From: AC-37 sp036389835
Lineage (GTDB): Bacteria; Actinomycetota; Thermoleophilia; Solirubrobacterales; Thermoleophilaceae
Direction: 5' to 3'
NCBI GenBank assembly: GCA_036389835.1
Contig: DASVWC010000028.1
Span: 11,682-75,681, forward strand
Length of the DNA stretch: 64,000 bases
Below, piece by piece: positions 1 to 8,356 of the stretch (the stretch's first letter is position 1; each line of letters opens with the position of its first letter). The notes beneath the pieces were generated by a model, which saw nothing but the letters and a program-made list of their open reading frames with translations, was not told where the DNA came from and made no database searches. The translations under genes and the position numbers were made by a program.

Positions 1-48
1 CTCGTGTTCGCGGGGAACGGACTCCCCCCAAGGACCGGAGGAGCAAGG

Positions 49-552
49 ATGAGAGATCTGGCCCAGGTCGCTCAGGCCCACGCGCACGGACGCGCCGATC
101 AGGCCGAGCTGACCCGATTCTGCACCCATTGCGGTGCGCTGTTCGACGCGAAGCTCAGCAGCCCCGAGCGCCCCCTGCGCGGGCGCGTGTGCTCGAACTG
201 CGGCCTCGGGATGGTGCTGACGTGCTCGAGCGAGCTGCTCGCGCGGCGCGACGGTGCGTTCCTGGTCGTGACCTCCGACCTGCTCGTGAGCGCTGCCTCC
301 GAGGCGGCCGAGGAGCTGCTCGACTCGGGCCAGGGCCTGTACGGCCGGCCGCTCCTGTCGGTGCTCACCACGCCGAGCGGCGTGACGGACCTCGCCCGGC
401 GCGTGGTGCGTGCCGCGACCGGGGACCGGACGATCTACGAGCTGCCCGTGACGCCCGCGGCGAAGCGGCTGGCGGACGTGTCGCTGGTGGCGCGGATCGG
501 GAACTGCGGCATGCCGCCGGCGGCGCTCGTGGTGGTCGAGGCCGCGGCCTGA
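49..552 (+). CDS. Zinc-ribbon protein with PAS-like C-terminal region
   Basis: This is a 167-residue soluble protein. Residues 25-51 hold two CxxC knuckles (C25/C28 and C48/C51) that should bind one zinc. The remainder, about residues 65-165, alternates hydrophobic strands and helices like a PAS sensory fold; that part is a fold impression, not a motif match. I chose the ATG at 49 because a GGAGGAGC Shine-Dalgarno precedes it at about 38-45; an upstream in-frame start at 4 would add 15 residues that look like leader. It stands alone ahead of a MerR-like gene, so a signalling or regulatory role is possible, but no ligand can be inferred. Confidence 0.7.
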   Translation: MRDLAQVAQAHAHGRADQAELTRFCTHCGALFDAKLSSPERPLRGRVCSNCGLGMVLTCSSELLARRDGAFLVVTSDLLVSAASEAAEELLDSGQGLYGRPLLSVLTTPSGVTDLARRVVRAATGDRTIYELPVTPAAKRLADVSLVARIGNCGMPPAALVVVEAAA

Positions 553-556
553 TCGG

Positions 557-586
557 ACTTGCCCCCGCCCCGGCGGGTGTGCAAGT
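557..586 (+). terminator. Hairpin after the zinc-ribbon gene
   Basis: ACTTGC at 557-562 is complementary to GCAAGT at 581-586, with a further GC-rich CCCGCC/GGCGGG core inside. It begins 5 bases after the stop codon and is followed by a pyrimidine-rich stretch (TCTCTCC) but no true T-run. A weak or Rho-assisted terminator is likely. Confidence 0.45.
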
Positions 587-700
587 TCTCTCCCGGAGCT
601 TGCGCAACGGGGGGCCGACCTGTCACAACTCGCGTGCGGGACTGGAGCTTTGGGCTGCCAACCCGTAAAGGAACCTGCGACTTGTGCCGAAGGTGACGAC

Positions 701-1573
701 ATGAGCGGCATTCGAACCAACGCGGCGGCCGAGCTCCTCGGCGTCAGCCCGAACACGCTGCGGAGCTGGGAGCGCCGCTTCGGCTACCCGGCCCCGCGCC
801 GGACCGCCGGCGGCCACCGCCAGTACGAGCTCAACGAGCTCGAGGCGCTGCGCCGCGCGCTGCTGGAGACCCACAACATCTCCTCGGCGATCCAGGTCGC
901 CCGCCAGCGTGGCGAGGGCCTCGGGTCCGCGTCGCGGATGGTCGAGGCGTTCGACCGCTTCGACGAGTCGCTCGCCGACCGCCTGATGGAGGAGAGCCTG
1001 TCGCTGCGCTCGATCGAGCGCACGGTGGAGGAGCTCCTGCTGCCCGGCCTCGAGCTCGCCCAGAACCGCGACGGCCGCGAGGCCGAGCTGGAGCTGGCCT
1101 GCCGCTGGGCGACCGGCTGGCTGCACGCCGCCCGCCGCGTGACCGCTCCGGCCACGCGAGCCGAGGGCATCCTGATCTTCGACTCGAGCCCGGTGCTCGG
1201 CCTGGAGGGCATCCAGGTCCAGGCGCTCGAGCTCGCGCTGCGCCGGGCCGGGTTCCGGGTACTGCTGCTCTCGGTGGCGCTCGCCCAGGAGCGGATGACC
1301 CGCGCGATGCGCGCGCTCGACCCGTCGGCGCTCGTGCTGGCCGGCAGCGGCGCCACGCTCGACGTGCTCGGCCGGCTCGTATACGCCGTCCGCCAGACCG
1401 GCTCGAACGCCCCGCTGTTCGAGTACCGCGGGTCGATGCCGGTCAGCGGCAGCCACAACATCCCGACGCTGGGCGCCGCGCCCAGCGAGGCGGTGCGCAA
1501 CCTCAAGGCGATGGTCGACGGCCCCGCCTGGAGCCGCGGCGCCGGCATGCGCAGCGTCGCGCGCAGTTCGTAG
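701..1573 (+). CDS. MerR-family regulator with a B12-binding-like fold lacking ligand residues
   Basis: Residues 1-70 are a MerR winged helix (TNAAAELLGVSPNTLRSWER, then GGHRQY). Residues 80-290 resemble the helical and Rossmann B12-binding modules of CarH/LitR photoreceptor repressors. The key ligands are not visible: the CarH W-x9-EH motif is absent from the helical part, and the DxHxxG loop is replaced by DSSPVLGLEG with no histidine. It therefore probably does not bind adenosylcobalamin as CarH does and may use the fold for protein contacts or another ligand. The ATG at 701 is chosen because MSGIRTNAAAELLGVS is the natural beginning of the HTH, with a GAAGGTG ribosome site before it. It looks monocistronic. 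Confidence 0.75.
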   Translation: MSGIRTNAAAELLGVSPNTLRSWERRFGYPAPRRTAGGHRQYELNELEALRRALLETHNISSAIQVARQRGEGLGSASRMVEAFDRFDESLADRLMEESLSLRSIERTVEELLLPGLELAQNRDGREAELELACRWATGWLHAARRVTAPATRAEGILIFDSSPVLGLEGIQVQALELALRRAGFRVLLLSVALAQERMTRAMRALDPSALVLAGSGATLDVLGRLVYAVRQTGSNAPLFEYRGSMPVSGSHNIPTLGAAPSEAVRNLKAMVDGPAWSRGAGMRSVARSS

Positions 1574-1604
1574 CCGTCCTGCACCAAGGCGCGGCCCGGC
1601 GCCG

Positions 1605-1626
1605 GGGACAGACTGAAGTCTGTCCC
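1605..1626. repeat. REP-like perfect hairpin (9-bp stem, 4-base loop)
   Basis: GGGACAGAC at 1605-1613 and GTCTGTCCC at 1618-1626 form a perfect stem around TGAA, in the gap between the MerR-like gene and ileS. Near-identical GGGACAGAC/GTCTGTCCC palindromes are scattered as REP elements in many bacteria and are often mobilised by REP-associated tyrosine transposases. No such transposase is in this window. It may also terminate the upstream transcript. Confidence 0.55.
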
Positions 1627-1664
1627 TAATCGCCCCGCGCCCGGGTGGTCCCTAGGATCGACGC

Positions 1665-4600
1665 GTGTTCCGCCCCGTCGATCCCGGTCAGTCGTTCCCT
1701 GAGCTCGAGGAGGTCGTGCTGGCGCGCTGGCGCGAGCGCGACGTGTTCCACGAGTCGGTCCGCCGGCGCGAGGGGGCGCCGCGGTTCGTGTTCTACGAGG
1801 GGCCCCCGACCGCCAACGGCCGGCCGGGGTCGCACCACGTGCTCGCGCGCGTGTTCAAGGACGTCTTCCCGCGCTACAAGACCATGCAGGGGCACCAGGT
1901 GCACCGCAAGGCCGGCTGGGACTGCCACGGGCTGCCGGTGGAGCTCGAGATCGAGCGCGAGCTCGGCCTCTCGAACAAGCACGAGATCGAGGAGTACGGG
2001 GTGGCGGAGTTCAACGCCCGCTGCCGCGAGTCGGTGCTCACCTACATCGAGGAGTGGAACGCGCTCACCGACCGGATCGGCTTCTGGGTCGACAGCGACG
2101 ACGCCTACTTCACGCTCGAGGACGAGTACATCGAGTCGGTCTGGTGGTCGTTGCGCGAGGTCTGGCGGCGCGGGTTGCTCTACCAGGGGCACAAGGTCGT
2201 GCCGTACTGCCCGCGCTGTGGCACGGCGCTGTCCTCGCACGAGGTCGCCCAGGGCTACCGCGACGTGGTCGACCCGTCGGTGTACGTGCGCTTCCCGGTG
2301 CGCGGGGAGGAGGGCGTCGCGCTGCTCGGCTGGACGACCACGCCGTGGACGCTGGTCTCGAACGCCGCGCTGGCGGTGGCACCGGACGTGACCTACGTGC
2401 GCGCGCGCGTGGGCGGCGAGTCGCTGATCGTGGCCGAGCCGCTGCTCGAGCGCGTGCTCGGCGAGGAGGCCGCGGTGGAGGAGCGCATGAGCGGCAGCGA
2501 GCTGGCCGGCCTCTCGTACGAGCCGCCGTTCCCGTGGATCTCCGACTACGGCGAGAAGGGGCACACCGTCCTCGAGGCGGACTTCGTCACCACCGAGGAC
2601 GGCACCGGCATCGTGCACACCGCGATCGCGTTCGGCGAGGACGACTTCCAGCTCGGTCAGCGCTACGGGCTGAAGGTGCAGAACCCGGTGAACCTCGACG
2701 GGACCTTCGACGAGCGCGTGGAGGCGTTCGCCGGCAGGTTCGTGAAGGACGCCGACCCGGAGATCGTCGAGGCGCTGCGCTCGAGCGGCCGGCTGTTCCG
2801 CGACGAGGGCTACGAGCACGCCTACCCGCACTGCTGGCGCTGCGGCACGCCGCTCCTCTACTACGCGAAGGCGAGCTGGTACGTGAAGACGACCGCCGTC
2901 CGCGACCAGATGCTCGAGGAGAACGAGCGGATGCGCTGGTACCCCGAGCACATCAAGCACGGGCGCTTCGGCGACTGGCTCGCCAACAACGTCGACTGGG
3001 CGATCTCGCGCGAGCGCTACTGGGGCACGCCGCTGCCGGTCTGGGTCTGCGACGAGGGGCACCAGCAGTGCATCGGCTCGCGCGCGCAGCTCGAGGGGCT
3101 CGCCGGGTCGGTTCCCGACGACCTGCACAAGCCGTTCATCGACGAGGTCAGCTTCCCGTGCGAGGAGTGCGGCGGCGAGATGCGGCGCGTTCCCGAGGTG
3201 ATCGACGCCTGGTACGACTCGGGCTCGATGCCGTTCGCGCAGTGGCACGCCCCGTTCGAGAACGAGGAGCTGTTCGCCGAGCGCTTCCCCGCCGACTACA
3301 TCTGCGAGGGGCTCGACCAGACGCGCGGGTGGTTCTACTCGCTGCTGGCCGTGTCGACGCTGATGTACGGGCAGAGCTCGTACCGGACCGTGCTCTGCCT
3401 CGGCCTGATCCTCGACCCCACCGGCCAGAAGATGTCGAAGTCGCGCGGGAACGTGGTGGTGCCGTGGGACGTGATCGAGAAGCACGGCGCGGACGCCTTC
3501 CGCTGGTACTACTTCACCTCGAAGCAGCCGTGGGACGGCTACCGCTTCTCGCTCGACACGGTCGGCGAGAGCGTGCGCCAGTTCATGCTGACGCTCTGGA
3601 ACACGTACGGGTTCCTCGTGCTGTACGCGAACGTGAACGGGGTGGAGTCGTTCGAAGCCGCGCCCGAGCACGACCTCGACCGCTGGGCGATCTCGCGCCT
3701 CCAGCAGACGATCGAGGCCGTCACCGAGCGGATGGACGACTACGACACCACGTCCGCGGGCCGCGCGATCGACGCGTTCGTGGAGGACCTGTCGAACTGG
3801 TACGTGCGCAGGTCGCGGCGGCGGTTCTGGGACGGCGACCCCGCCGCGTTCGGCACGCTCCACCGCTGCCTGGTCGCGGTGTCGAAGCTGCTCGCGCCGC
3901 TCATCCCGTTCGTGGCGGACGAGATCTACGACAACCTCGACGGCTCCGAGCCGTCGGTCCACCTGTGCGACTTCCCGCGCGGCGACGCGGCGGCGCGCGA
4001 CCGCGACCTGGAGCGCGACGTGGCGGTGCTCCGCGAGGCGATCGAGCTCGGCCGGGCCGCGCGGGCGCAGGCGAAGGTGAAGGTGCGCCAGCCGCTCGCC
4101 GAGGCCGTCGTCGTGGCCGCCGGGCGCGAGCAGGAGGCGATCGGGCGCTTGCAGGACCAGCTGCTCGAGGAGCTGAACGTCAAGCGCGTGCGGTTCGTGA
4201 GCGAGGCCGACGAGCTCGGGCGCTGGGAGCTGAAGCCGAACTACCGCACGCTCGGGCCGCGCTTCGGCAGCCAGATGCCGCAGGCGGCCGCGGCGGTGGC
4301 GGCGCTCGACGCGCAGTCCGTGGCGGCGACGCTGCGCGACGGTGGGACCGTGGGGCTGGCGATCGACGGCTCCGAGCACCCGCTGACGGCCGACGACGTG
4401 CAGCTCGTGCTCCAGCCGCTGGAGGGCTACCAGGTGGAGCGCTCCGGCTCGCACGCGGTGGCGCTGAACCTGGAGCTCGACGACTCGCTGCGCCGCGAGG
4501 GGCTCGCCCGCGAGGCCGTCCGCGCGATCCAGGAGACGCGCAAGTCCGCCGGGCTCGACGTGGCGGACCGGATCAGGCTGACGCTCGGCGGCGACGCGGA

Positions 4601-4745
4601 CCTGGTCGCCGCGGTGCGCGAGCACGAGCGCTACGTGGCGGGCGAGACCCTGGCCGTCGAGGTCGCCTACCGCGACGGGACGCTCGGCGGCGAGCCGGTG
4701 AGGATCGAGGGCCGCGAGCTCTCGATAGGCGTCGAGCGCGTGTAG
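1665..4745 (+). CDS. ileS: Isoleucyl-tRNA synthetase, type 2 (eukaryote-like)
   Basis: This 1026-residue class I synthetase charges tRNA-Ile with isoleucine in the cytosol. The first signature near residues 45-60 reads YEGPPTANGRPGSHHVLAR, so the usual HxGH is replaced by GSHH (residues 55-58). KMSKS is intact at 589-593. CPRCG and CWRCG knuckles lie in the editing/insert region. Length and signatures match the IleRS2 group rather than the shorter bacterial IleRS1; IleRS2 enzymes are known for low mupirocin sensitivity. The start is a GTG at 1665, and MFRPVDPGQSFPELEE fits the conserved N-terminus. No second ileS and no T-box leader is visible; the upstream gap holds only the REP-like hairpin. 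Confidence 0.96.
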   Translation: MFRPVDPGQSFPELEEVVLARWRERDVFHESVRRREGAPRFVFYEGPPTANGRPGSHHVLARVFKDVFPRYKTMQGHQVHRKAGWDCHGLPVELEIERELGLSNKHEIEEYGVAEFNARCRESVLTYIEEWNALTDRIGFWVDSDDAYFTLEDEYIESVWWSLREVWRRGLLYQGHKVVPYCPRCGTALSSHEVAQGYRDVVDPSVYVRFPVRGEEGVALLGWTTTPWTLVSNAALAVAPDVTYVRARVGGESLIVAEPLLERVLGEEAAVEERMSGSELAGLSYEPPFPWISDYGEKGHTVLEADFVTTEDGTGIVHTAIAFGEDDFQLGQRYGLKVQNPVNLDGTFDERVEAFAGRFVKDADPEIVEALRSSGRLFRDEGYEHAYPHCWRCGTPLLYYAKASWYVKTTAVRDQMLEENERMRWYPEHIKHGRFGDWLANNVDWAISRERYWGTPLPVWVCDEGHQQCIGSRAQLEGLAGSVPDDLHKPFIDEVSFPCEECGGEMRRVPEVIDAWYDSGSMPFAQWHAPFENEELFAERFPADYICEGLDQTRGWFYSLLAVSTLMYGQSSYRTVLCLGLILDPTGQKMSKSRGNVVVPWDVIEKHGADAFRWYYFTSKQPWDGYRFSLDTVGESVRQFMLTLWNTYGFLVLYANVNGVESFEAAPEHDLDRWAISRLQQTIEAVTERMDDYDTTSAGRAIDAFVEDLSNWYVRRSRRRFWDGDPAAFGTLHRCLVAVSKLLAPLIPFVADEIYDNLDGSEPSVHLCDFPRGDAAARDRDLERDVAVLREAIELGRAARAQAKVKVRQPLAEAVVVAAGREQEAIGRLQDQLLEELNVKRVRFVSEADELGRWELKPNYRTLGPRFGSQMPQAAAAVAALDAQSVAATLRDGGTVGLAIDGSEHPLTADDVQLVLQPLEGYQVERSGSHAVALNLELDDSLRREGLAREAVRAIQETRKSAGLDVADRIRLTLGGDADLVAAVREHERYVAGETLAVEVAYRDGTLGGEPVRIEGRELSIGVERV

Positions 4746-4795
4746 CGCACGGCGCGTAGGGTTCCGCTCCGCTGACCACCACGGAGGAGGGACCC

Positions 4796-5122
4796 ATGGC
4801 TGAGCGGGCCAAGGCGGATCGAAAGGCGGCCGCGAAGAAGGGCGCGGTCACGCGCAAGCGCAACGAGCAGAAGGCGCGGTCGAGCAGCACCGGCAAGAAG
4901 TCGGCGTCCACGCGTCAGGCGAAGGCGGCGACGAGCAGCGCGCGTGAGGCGAAGAAGGCCGCCGGAGCGGCCGTCGGCAGCGTGAAGACGGCGGCGAAGG
5001 CGGCCGGCGGCGCGGCGAAGGAGGCCGGCAAGGCCGTGGCCACCCGAGCGGGCGCGGGTCAGAGCAAGAAGCCGAGCTCGAGGAAGTCCAGCGCGAAGAA
5101 GTCCAGCGCGAAGAAGCGCTAA
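4796..5122 (+). CDS. Lys/Ala-rich histone H1-like basic protein
   Basis: This 108-residue protein is composed almost entirely of Lys, Ala, Arg, Ser and Gly, with KK, AAK and SAKKSSAKKR-type repeats. That composition resembles bacterial H1-like nucleoid proteins and the basic tails of actinobacterial HU. It has no globular domain and is probably disordered and DNA- or RNA-binding. A GGAGGAGGG ribosome site sits just before the ATG. Its TAA overlaps the stop of the convergent tautomerase gene by four bases (5119-5122). Function is inferred from composition only. Confidence 0.7.
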   Translation: MAERAKADRKAAAKKGAVTRKRNEQKARSSSTGKKSASTRQAKAATSSAREAKKAAGAAVGSVKTAAKAAGGAAKEAGKAVATRAGAGQSKKPSSRKSSAKKSSAKKR

Positions 5123-5298
5123 CCCTGGACCTCGCCGCCCATCGCCCACTCGCTCTTGGGCGAGTCGACGAAGCGGATCCAGACGTGGTCGCGCTCGGTC
5201 TTGCCGACGTCGACCATCAGGTCGGTCAGCTTCTCGGCCAGCTCCTTCTTCTGCTCGGCCGAGCGGCCCTCGTACCACTCGATCGTGACGATCGGCAT
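5119..5298 (-). CDS. 4-oxalocrotonate tautomerase family protein
   Basis: This 59-residue protein starts MPIVTIEWYEGRS, so after Met removal it has the catalytic N-terminal proline of the tautomerase superfamily. Such small subunits normally form hexamers and interconvert keto and enol acids by proton transfer. The residues RFVDSPKSEW near 42-51 match the C-terminal part of the family. It lies 14 bases downstream of trxA on the same strand and is probably cotranscribed. The physiological substrate cannot be told. Confidence 0.85.
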   Translation of the reverse strand: MPIVTIEWYEGRSAEQKKELAEKLTDLMVDVGKTERDHVWIRFVDSPKSEWAMGGEVQG

Positions 5299-5312
5299 GG
5301 TGCGAGCCGCCG

Positions 5313-5645
5313 CTAGGCGGCGGAGAGGACCGGCTCGATCTCCTGCACGAGCCGCTTCTTCGGCATCGCGCCGATGATCTGGTGCGCGACCTCGCCGTTG
5401 CGGAAGAGGATCAGCGTGGGGATCGAGAGCACGTTGTAGCGCGCGGCCGTCTGCTGGTTGTCGTCGACGTTCAGCTTCACGATCCGCAGGTCGTCGCGCT
5501 CCTCGGTGATCTCCTCGAGGGCCGGCGCGATCACGCGGCACGGCCCGCACCACGGCGCCCAGAAGTCGACCAGCACGGGCTCGGTGGACTCGAGTACCTC
5601 GGCCTGGAAGTTCGAATCGGTGACTTCGGTTATGGCTCCTGCCAT
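5313..5645 (-). CDS. trxA: Thioredoxin
   Basis: This 110-residue cytosolic dithiol-disulfide oxidoreductase has the active site WCGPC with redox cysteines 33 and 36, the buried Asp in LVDFW (D27) and the cis-proline in SIPTL. The start at 5645 is supported by GGAGAG about six bases upstream; reading further upstream would add a non-conserved 26-residue extension. It leads a two-gene unit with the tautomerase. No thioredoxin reductase is nearby. Confidence 0.95.
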   Translation of the reverse strand: MAGAITEVTDSNFQAEVLESTEPVLVDFWAPWCGPCRVIAPALEEITEERDDLRIVKLNVDDNQQTAARYNVLSIPTLILFRNGEVAHQIIGAMPKKRLVQEIEPVLSAA

Positions 5646-5682
5646 CGGTGCTCTCCTGGTCTCGTCGGGTGGTGCTTCAAAA

Positions 5683-5711
5683 AGTATAGTGACCCCGCCC
5701 ACGGCCGTGGG
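5683..5711 (-). promoter_or_regulatory. Possible trxA promoter with palindrome
   Basis: Read on the minus strand, a TATACT -10-like hexamer lies at 5688-5683, about 38 bases before the trxA start. The perfect palindrome CCCACGGCCGTGGG at 5698-5711 occupies the spacer/-35 area, where no good TTGACA is visible. The palindrome could be an operator or could be chance in such GC-rich DNA. Confidence 0.35.
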
Positions 5712-5767
5712 TCGGACCCACACCCGCCCACCGGCGCGCGGCGAAGCCTCGCAGCCCGGAGCAGCTT

Positions 5768-5866
5768 ACGCGGCGGCGCGGGGGCGCGGCCCGGCGGACT
5801 CACGCGGCGGCGCGGGGCGCGGGGGCGCGGCCCGGCGGACTCACGCGGCGGCGCGGGGGCGCGGCC
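5768..5866. repeat. Tandem repeat copying the 3' end of the glycosyltransferase gene
   Basis: A unit of about 34 bases (ACGCGGCGGCGCGGGGGCGC and onwards) occurs at 5768-5801, again with a 7-base internal expansion at 5802-5842, and partially at 5843-5866. The third copy is the last codons of the minus-strand glycosyltransferase gene. Each complete unit carries the same in-phase TGA, so the gene end, stop included, has been duplicated downstream, most simply by slippage. Confidence 0.8.
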
Positions 5867-6584
5867 TGCGCCGCAGCCGGGCGCGCAGCGCCGGCACCTT
5901 GCGCACCGCCTCCAGGGCGATCGCGCGGTCCATCTTCGACGCGCCGGCGCGGCGCTCGTGGAACATGATCGGGATCTCCTTCACGCGGAAGCCGGCCCGC
6001 AGCGTCCTGTAGGTCATCTCGATCTGGAAGCCGTAGCCGTCGGCCTGCACGTCCGCGAGGTCGAGCGTCTCGAGCACCTGGCGCCGGAAGCACTTGAAGC
6101 CGCCGGTCAGGTCGCGCACCGGCACGCCCAGCACCGTCCGCGCGTACCAGCACCCGCCGCGCGAGAGCACTCGCCGGTGCCACTCCCAGCCGATCACGCC
6201 GCCGCCGTCCACGTAGCGCGACCCGAGCACGAGGTCGGCGTCGCCGGCCGCCTCGATCAGGCGCGGCACGTCGGCCGGGTCGTGCGAGAAGTCCGCGTCC
6301 ATCTCCATCACGAGCTCGGCGCCCTCGTCGAGCGCGCGGGCGAACCCCGCGAGGTAGGCGCGGCCCAGCCCCTCCTTGCCCGCCCGGTGCAGCACCTCGA
6401 CGGCCCCGTTCTCGCGCGCGAGCCGGTCGGCGATCGCGCCGGTGCCGTCCGGCGAGGAGTCGTCGACCACCAGCAGCGTGTGCTCGGGCGCGGCCTCGGC
6501 GAGCCGCGGGAGCAGCGCTTGCACGATCGGCTCGATGTTCTCGGCCTCGTTGTAGGTCGGTAGGACAAGCCAGGTGCCGGACAC
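5841..6584 (-). CDS. Family 2 glycosyltransferase, polyprenol-phosphate mannose synthase type
   Basis: This 247-residue GT-A enzyme resembles Dpm1/Ppm1. It should transfer a sugar, typically mannose from GDP-mannose, to polyprenyl phosphate at the membrane face. Visible motifs are VLPTYNEAENI at 7-17, VVDDSSPDGTG, the metal-binding MDADFSH and GSRYVDGGG. There are no C-terminal membrane helices, so it is the catalytic-domain-only form. The start is a GTG at 6584, only 20 bases from the divergent polX start. Its last codons (RPRPRAAA) lie in the tandem repeat. The donor sugar is inferred from family resemblance. Confidence 0.85.
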   Translation of the reverse strand: MSGTWLVLPTYNEAENIEPIVQALLPRLAEAAPEHTLLVVDDSSPDGTGAIADRLARENGAVEVLHRAGKEGLGRAYLAGFARALDEGAELVMEMDADFSHDPADVPRLIEAAGDADLVLGSRYVDGGGVIGWEWHRRVLSRGGCWYARTVLGVPVRDLTGGFKCFRRQVLETLDLADVQADGYGFQIEMTYRTLRAGFRVKEIPIMFHERRAGASKMDRAIALEAVRKVPALRARLRRRPRPRAAA

Positions 6585-6604
6585 GCCCGTACCCTAGACC
6601 GGGC

Positions 6605-8356
6605 ATGCGGAACGCCGAGATCGCCCTCCACTTCGACGAGCTCGCCGACCTCTACGAGCTCGACGGCGCGATCGTCCACCGGGTGCTCGCGTACCGCAAC
6701 GCCGCGAAGGCGATCCGCGACGCCCCCGCCTCGGTCGAGGAGATGACCCGGGCCGGCACCGTGACCGAGCTGCGCGGGATCGGCAAGACGATCGAGGAGA
6801 AGCTGAACGCGCTGCTCGAGACCGGCTCGATCCCGTCGGCGGCGAAGCTCAAGGCGAAGTACCCGCCGGGCCTCGTCGAGGTCACCCGCATCCCGGGGTT
6901 CGGCCCCAAGAAGGCTCGCAAGCTGTTCGACCAGCTCGGCGTCGCGTCGCTCGACGACCTGCGCGAGGCGGCCGAGCAGGAGAAGCTGCGCGACGTGCAG
7001 GGCTTCGGCCCGAAGGCGGAGGAGACCGTGCTGCTGGCCCTCGACGCGGGCGTGGACCTCCGCCCCAAGCCCCGCCTGCTGCTCTCGAAGGCCACCGAGG
7101 TCGCCGAGTCGCTCGCCGAGGCGCTGCGCGAGCACCCCGACGCCGAGCGCGTGGAGGTGGCCGGCAGCGCGCGCCGGCGCGTCGAGGCCTGCCGCGACCT
7201 CGACCTCGTGGCCGCGAGCGACCGGCCCGAGGCGGTCGCGGCGGCGTTCTCCAAGCTCCCCCTGATCGGCGAGGTGCAGTCGTCCGCCGCCGCGGGCGTG
7301 CGGGCGGTCACGCACAACGGGCTGAGCATCGACCTGCGCATCGTCGGCCCCGAGGCGTTCGGCAACCTCCTCCAGCACCTGACCGGCTCGAAGAAGCACA
7401 ACGAGTCGCTGCGCACCGAGGCCGTCAAGCGCGGGCTGCACGTGAGCGAGTACGGGATCGCCGACGACTCGACCGGCACCACGCACGCGTGCGCGACCGA
7501 GGAGGAGGTCTACGAGCGGCTCGGCATGCAGTGGGTCCCGCCGGAGCTGCGCGAGGACCGCGGCGAGCTCCAGGCCGCCCGCGACGGGCGCCTCCCGGAG
7601 CTCCTCCGCATCGAGGACCTGCGCGGCGAGCTGCACTGCCACACGGTCGCCTCCGACGGGCGCAACACGATCGAGGAGATGGCCGAGGCCGCCCGCGAGC
7701 GCGGCTACGAGTACATCGCCTTCACCGACCACTCCGCCTCGCACGGCTTCGGCAACGACGTGCCGCCCGACGAGCTGCGCCGCCAGATCGAGCGGATCCG
7801 CGCGGCCGACGAGCGGATCGACGGCATCCGCCTGCTGGCCGGTTCCGAGGTGAACATCCACCCCGACGGCTCGCTCGACTACGAGGACGACCTGCTCGCG
7901 GAGCTCGACTGGGTCGTCGGCAGCCTCCACTCCGCCTTCCGGACGCCGGAGAAGGAGCAGACCGAGCGGATGATCCGCGCGATGGAGCACCCGCTCGTGG
8001 ACGCCATCGGGCACCCCACCGGCCGCCTCATCGAGCGGCGTGAGCCGTACCCGCTCGACGTGGACGCCGTGGCCGAGGCCGCCGCCCGTACCGGCACCTA
8101 CCTCGAGATCAATGGCAACCCCGACCGGCGCGACCTCGACGAGATCAACGCGCGCCGCGCGGTCGACCGCGGCGCGACTCTCGTGATCGACTCGGACGCC
8201 CACGGCCGCGAGACGCTCCGCAACATCCAGTACGGCGTGTTCACCGCGCGGCGCGCATGGCTCACCGCCGCGAACGTGGCCAACACGCTCCCCTGGGAGG
8301 AGCTGTCGGCGTCGCCTAAGCGCGCACGTCGTGCGGCGCCGGCTCGTTCTTCCTGA
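6605..8356 (+). CDS. polX: PolX-type DNA polymerase/3'-5' exonuclease with PHP domain
   Basis: This 583-residue bacterial family X polymerase works in gap-filling repair. In order it has an 8-kDa-like helix-hairpin-helix region (LRGIGKTIEEKL, IPGFGPKKARKLF), the polymerase palm (GSARRR, then DLDLV and SIDLRIV supplying the carboxylates), and a C-terminal PHP phosphoesterase from about residue 340 (ELHCHTVASDGRN with H344/H346, FTDHS, GSEVNIHPDG, DSDAHG). All expected metal ligands appear present, so both activities are likely. No ribosome site precedes the ATG, which suggests a leaderless message. Its last 41 bases overlap the end of a convergent membrane-protein gene. Confidence 0.93.
   Translation: MRNAEIALHFDELADLYELDGAIVHRVLAYRNAAKAIRDAPASVEEMTRAGTVTELRGIGKTIEEKLNALLETGSIPSAAKLKAKYPPGLVEVTRIPGFGPKKARKLFDQLGVASLDDLREAAEQEKLRDVQGFGPKAEETVLLALDAGVDLRPKPRLLLSKATEVAESLAEALREHPDAERVEVAGSARRRVEACRDLDLVAASDRPEAVAAAFSKLPLIGEVQSSAAAGVRAVTHNGLSIDLRIVGPEAFGNLLQHLTGSKKHNESLRTEAVKRGLHVSEYGIADDSTGTTHACATEEEVYERLGMQWVPPELREDRGELQAARDGRLPELLRIEDLRGELHCHTVASDGRNTIEEMAEAARERGYEYIAFTDHSASHGFGNDVPPDELRRQIERIRAADERIDGIRLLAGSEVNIHPDGSLDYEDDLLAELDWVVGSLHSAFRTPEKEQTERMIRAMEHPLVDAIGHPTGRLIERREPYPLDVDAVAEAAARTGTYLEINGNPDRRDLDEINARRAVDRGATLVIDSDAHGRETLRNIQYGVFTARRAWLTAANVANTLPWEELSASPKRARRAAPARSS

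Noticed and set aside
1626..4625. A 999-codon open frame antisense to ileS
   Set aside because: Long antisense frames are expected in very GC-rich DNA. This one is Arg/His/Val-rich with no motif, while the sense frame is an unmistakable IleRS.
5641..5723. Thioredoxin with a 26-residue N-terminal extension
   Set aside because: The added residues are not conserved in thioredoxins, and a good ribosome site precedes the internal ATG at 5645.
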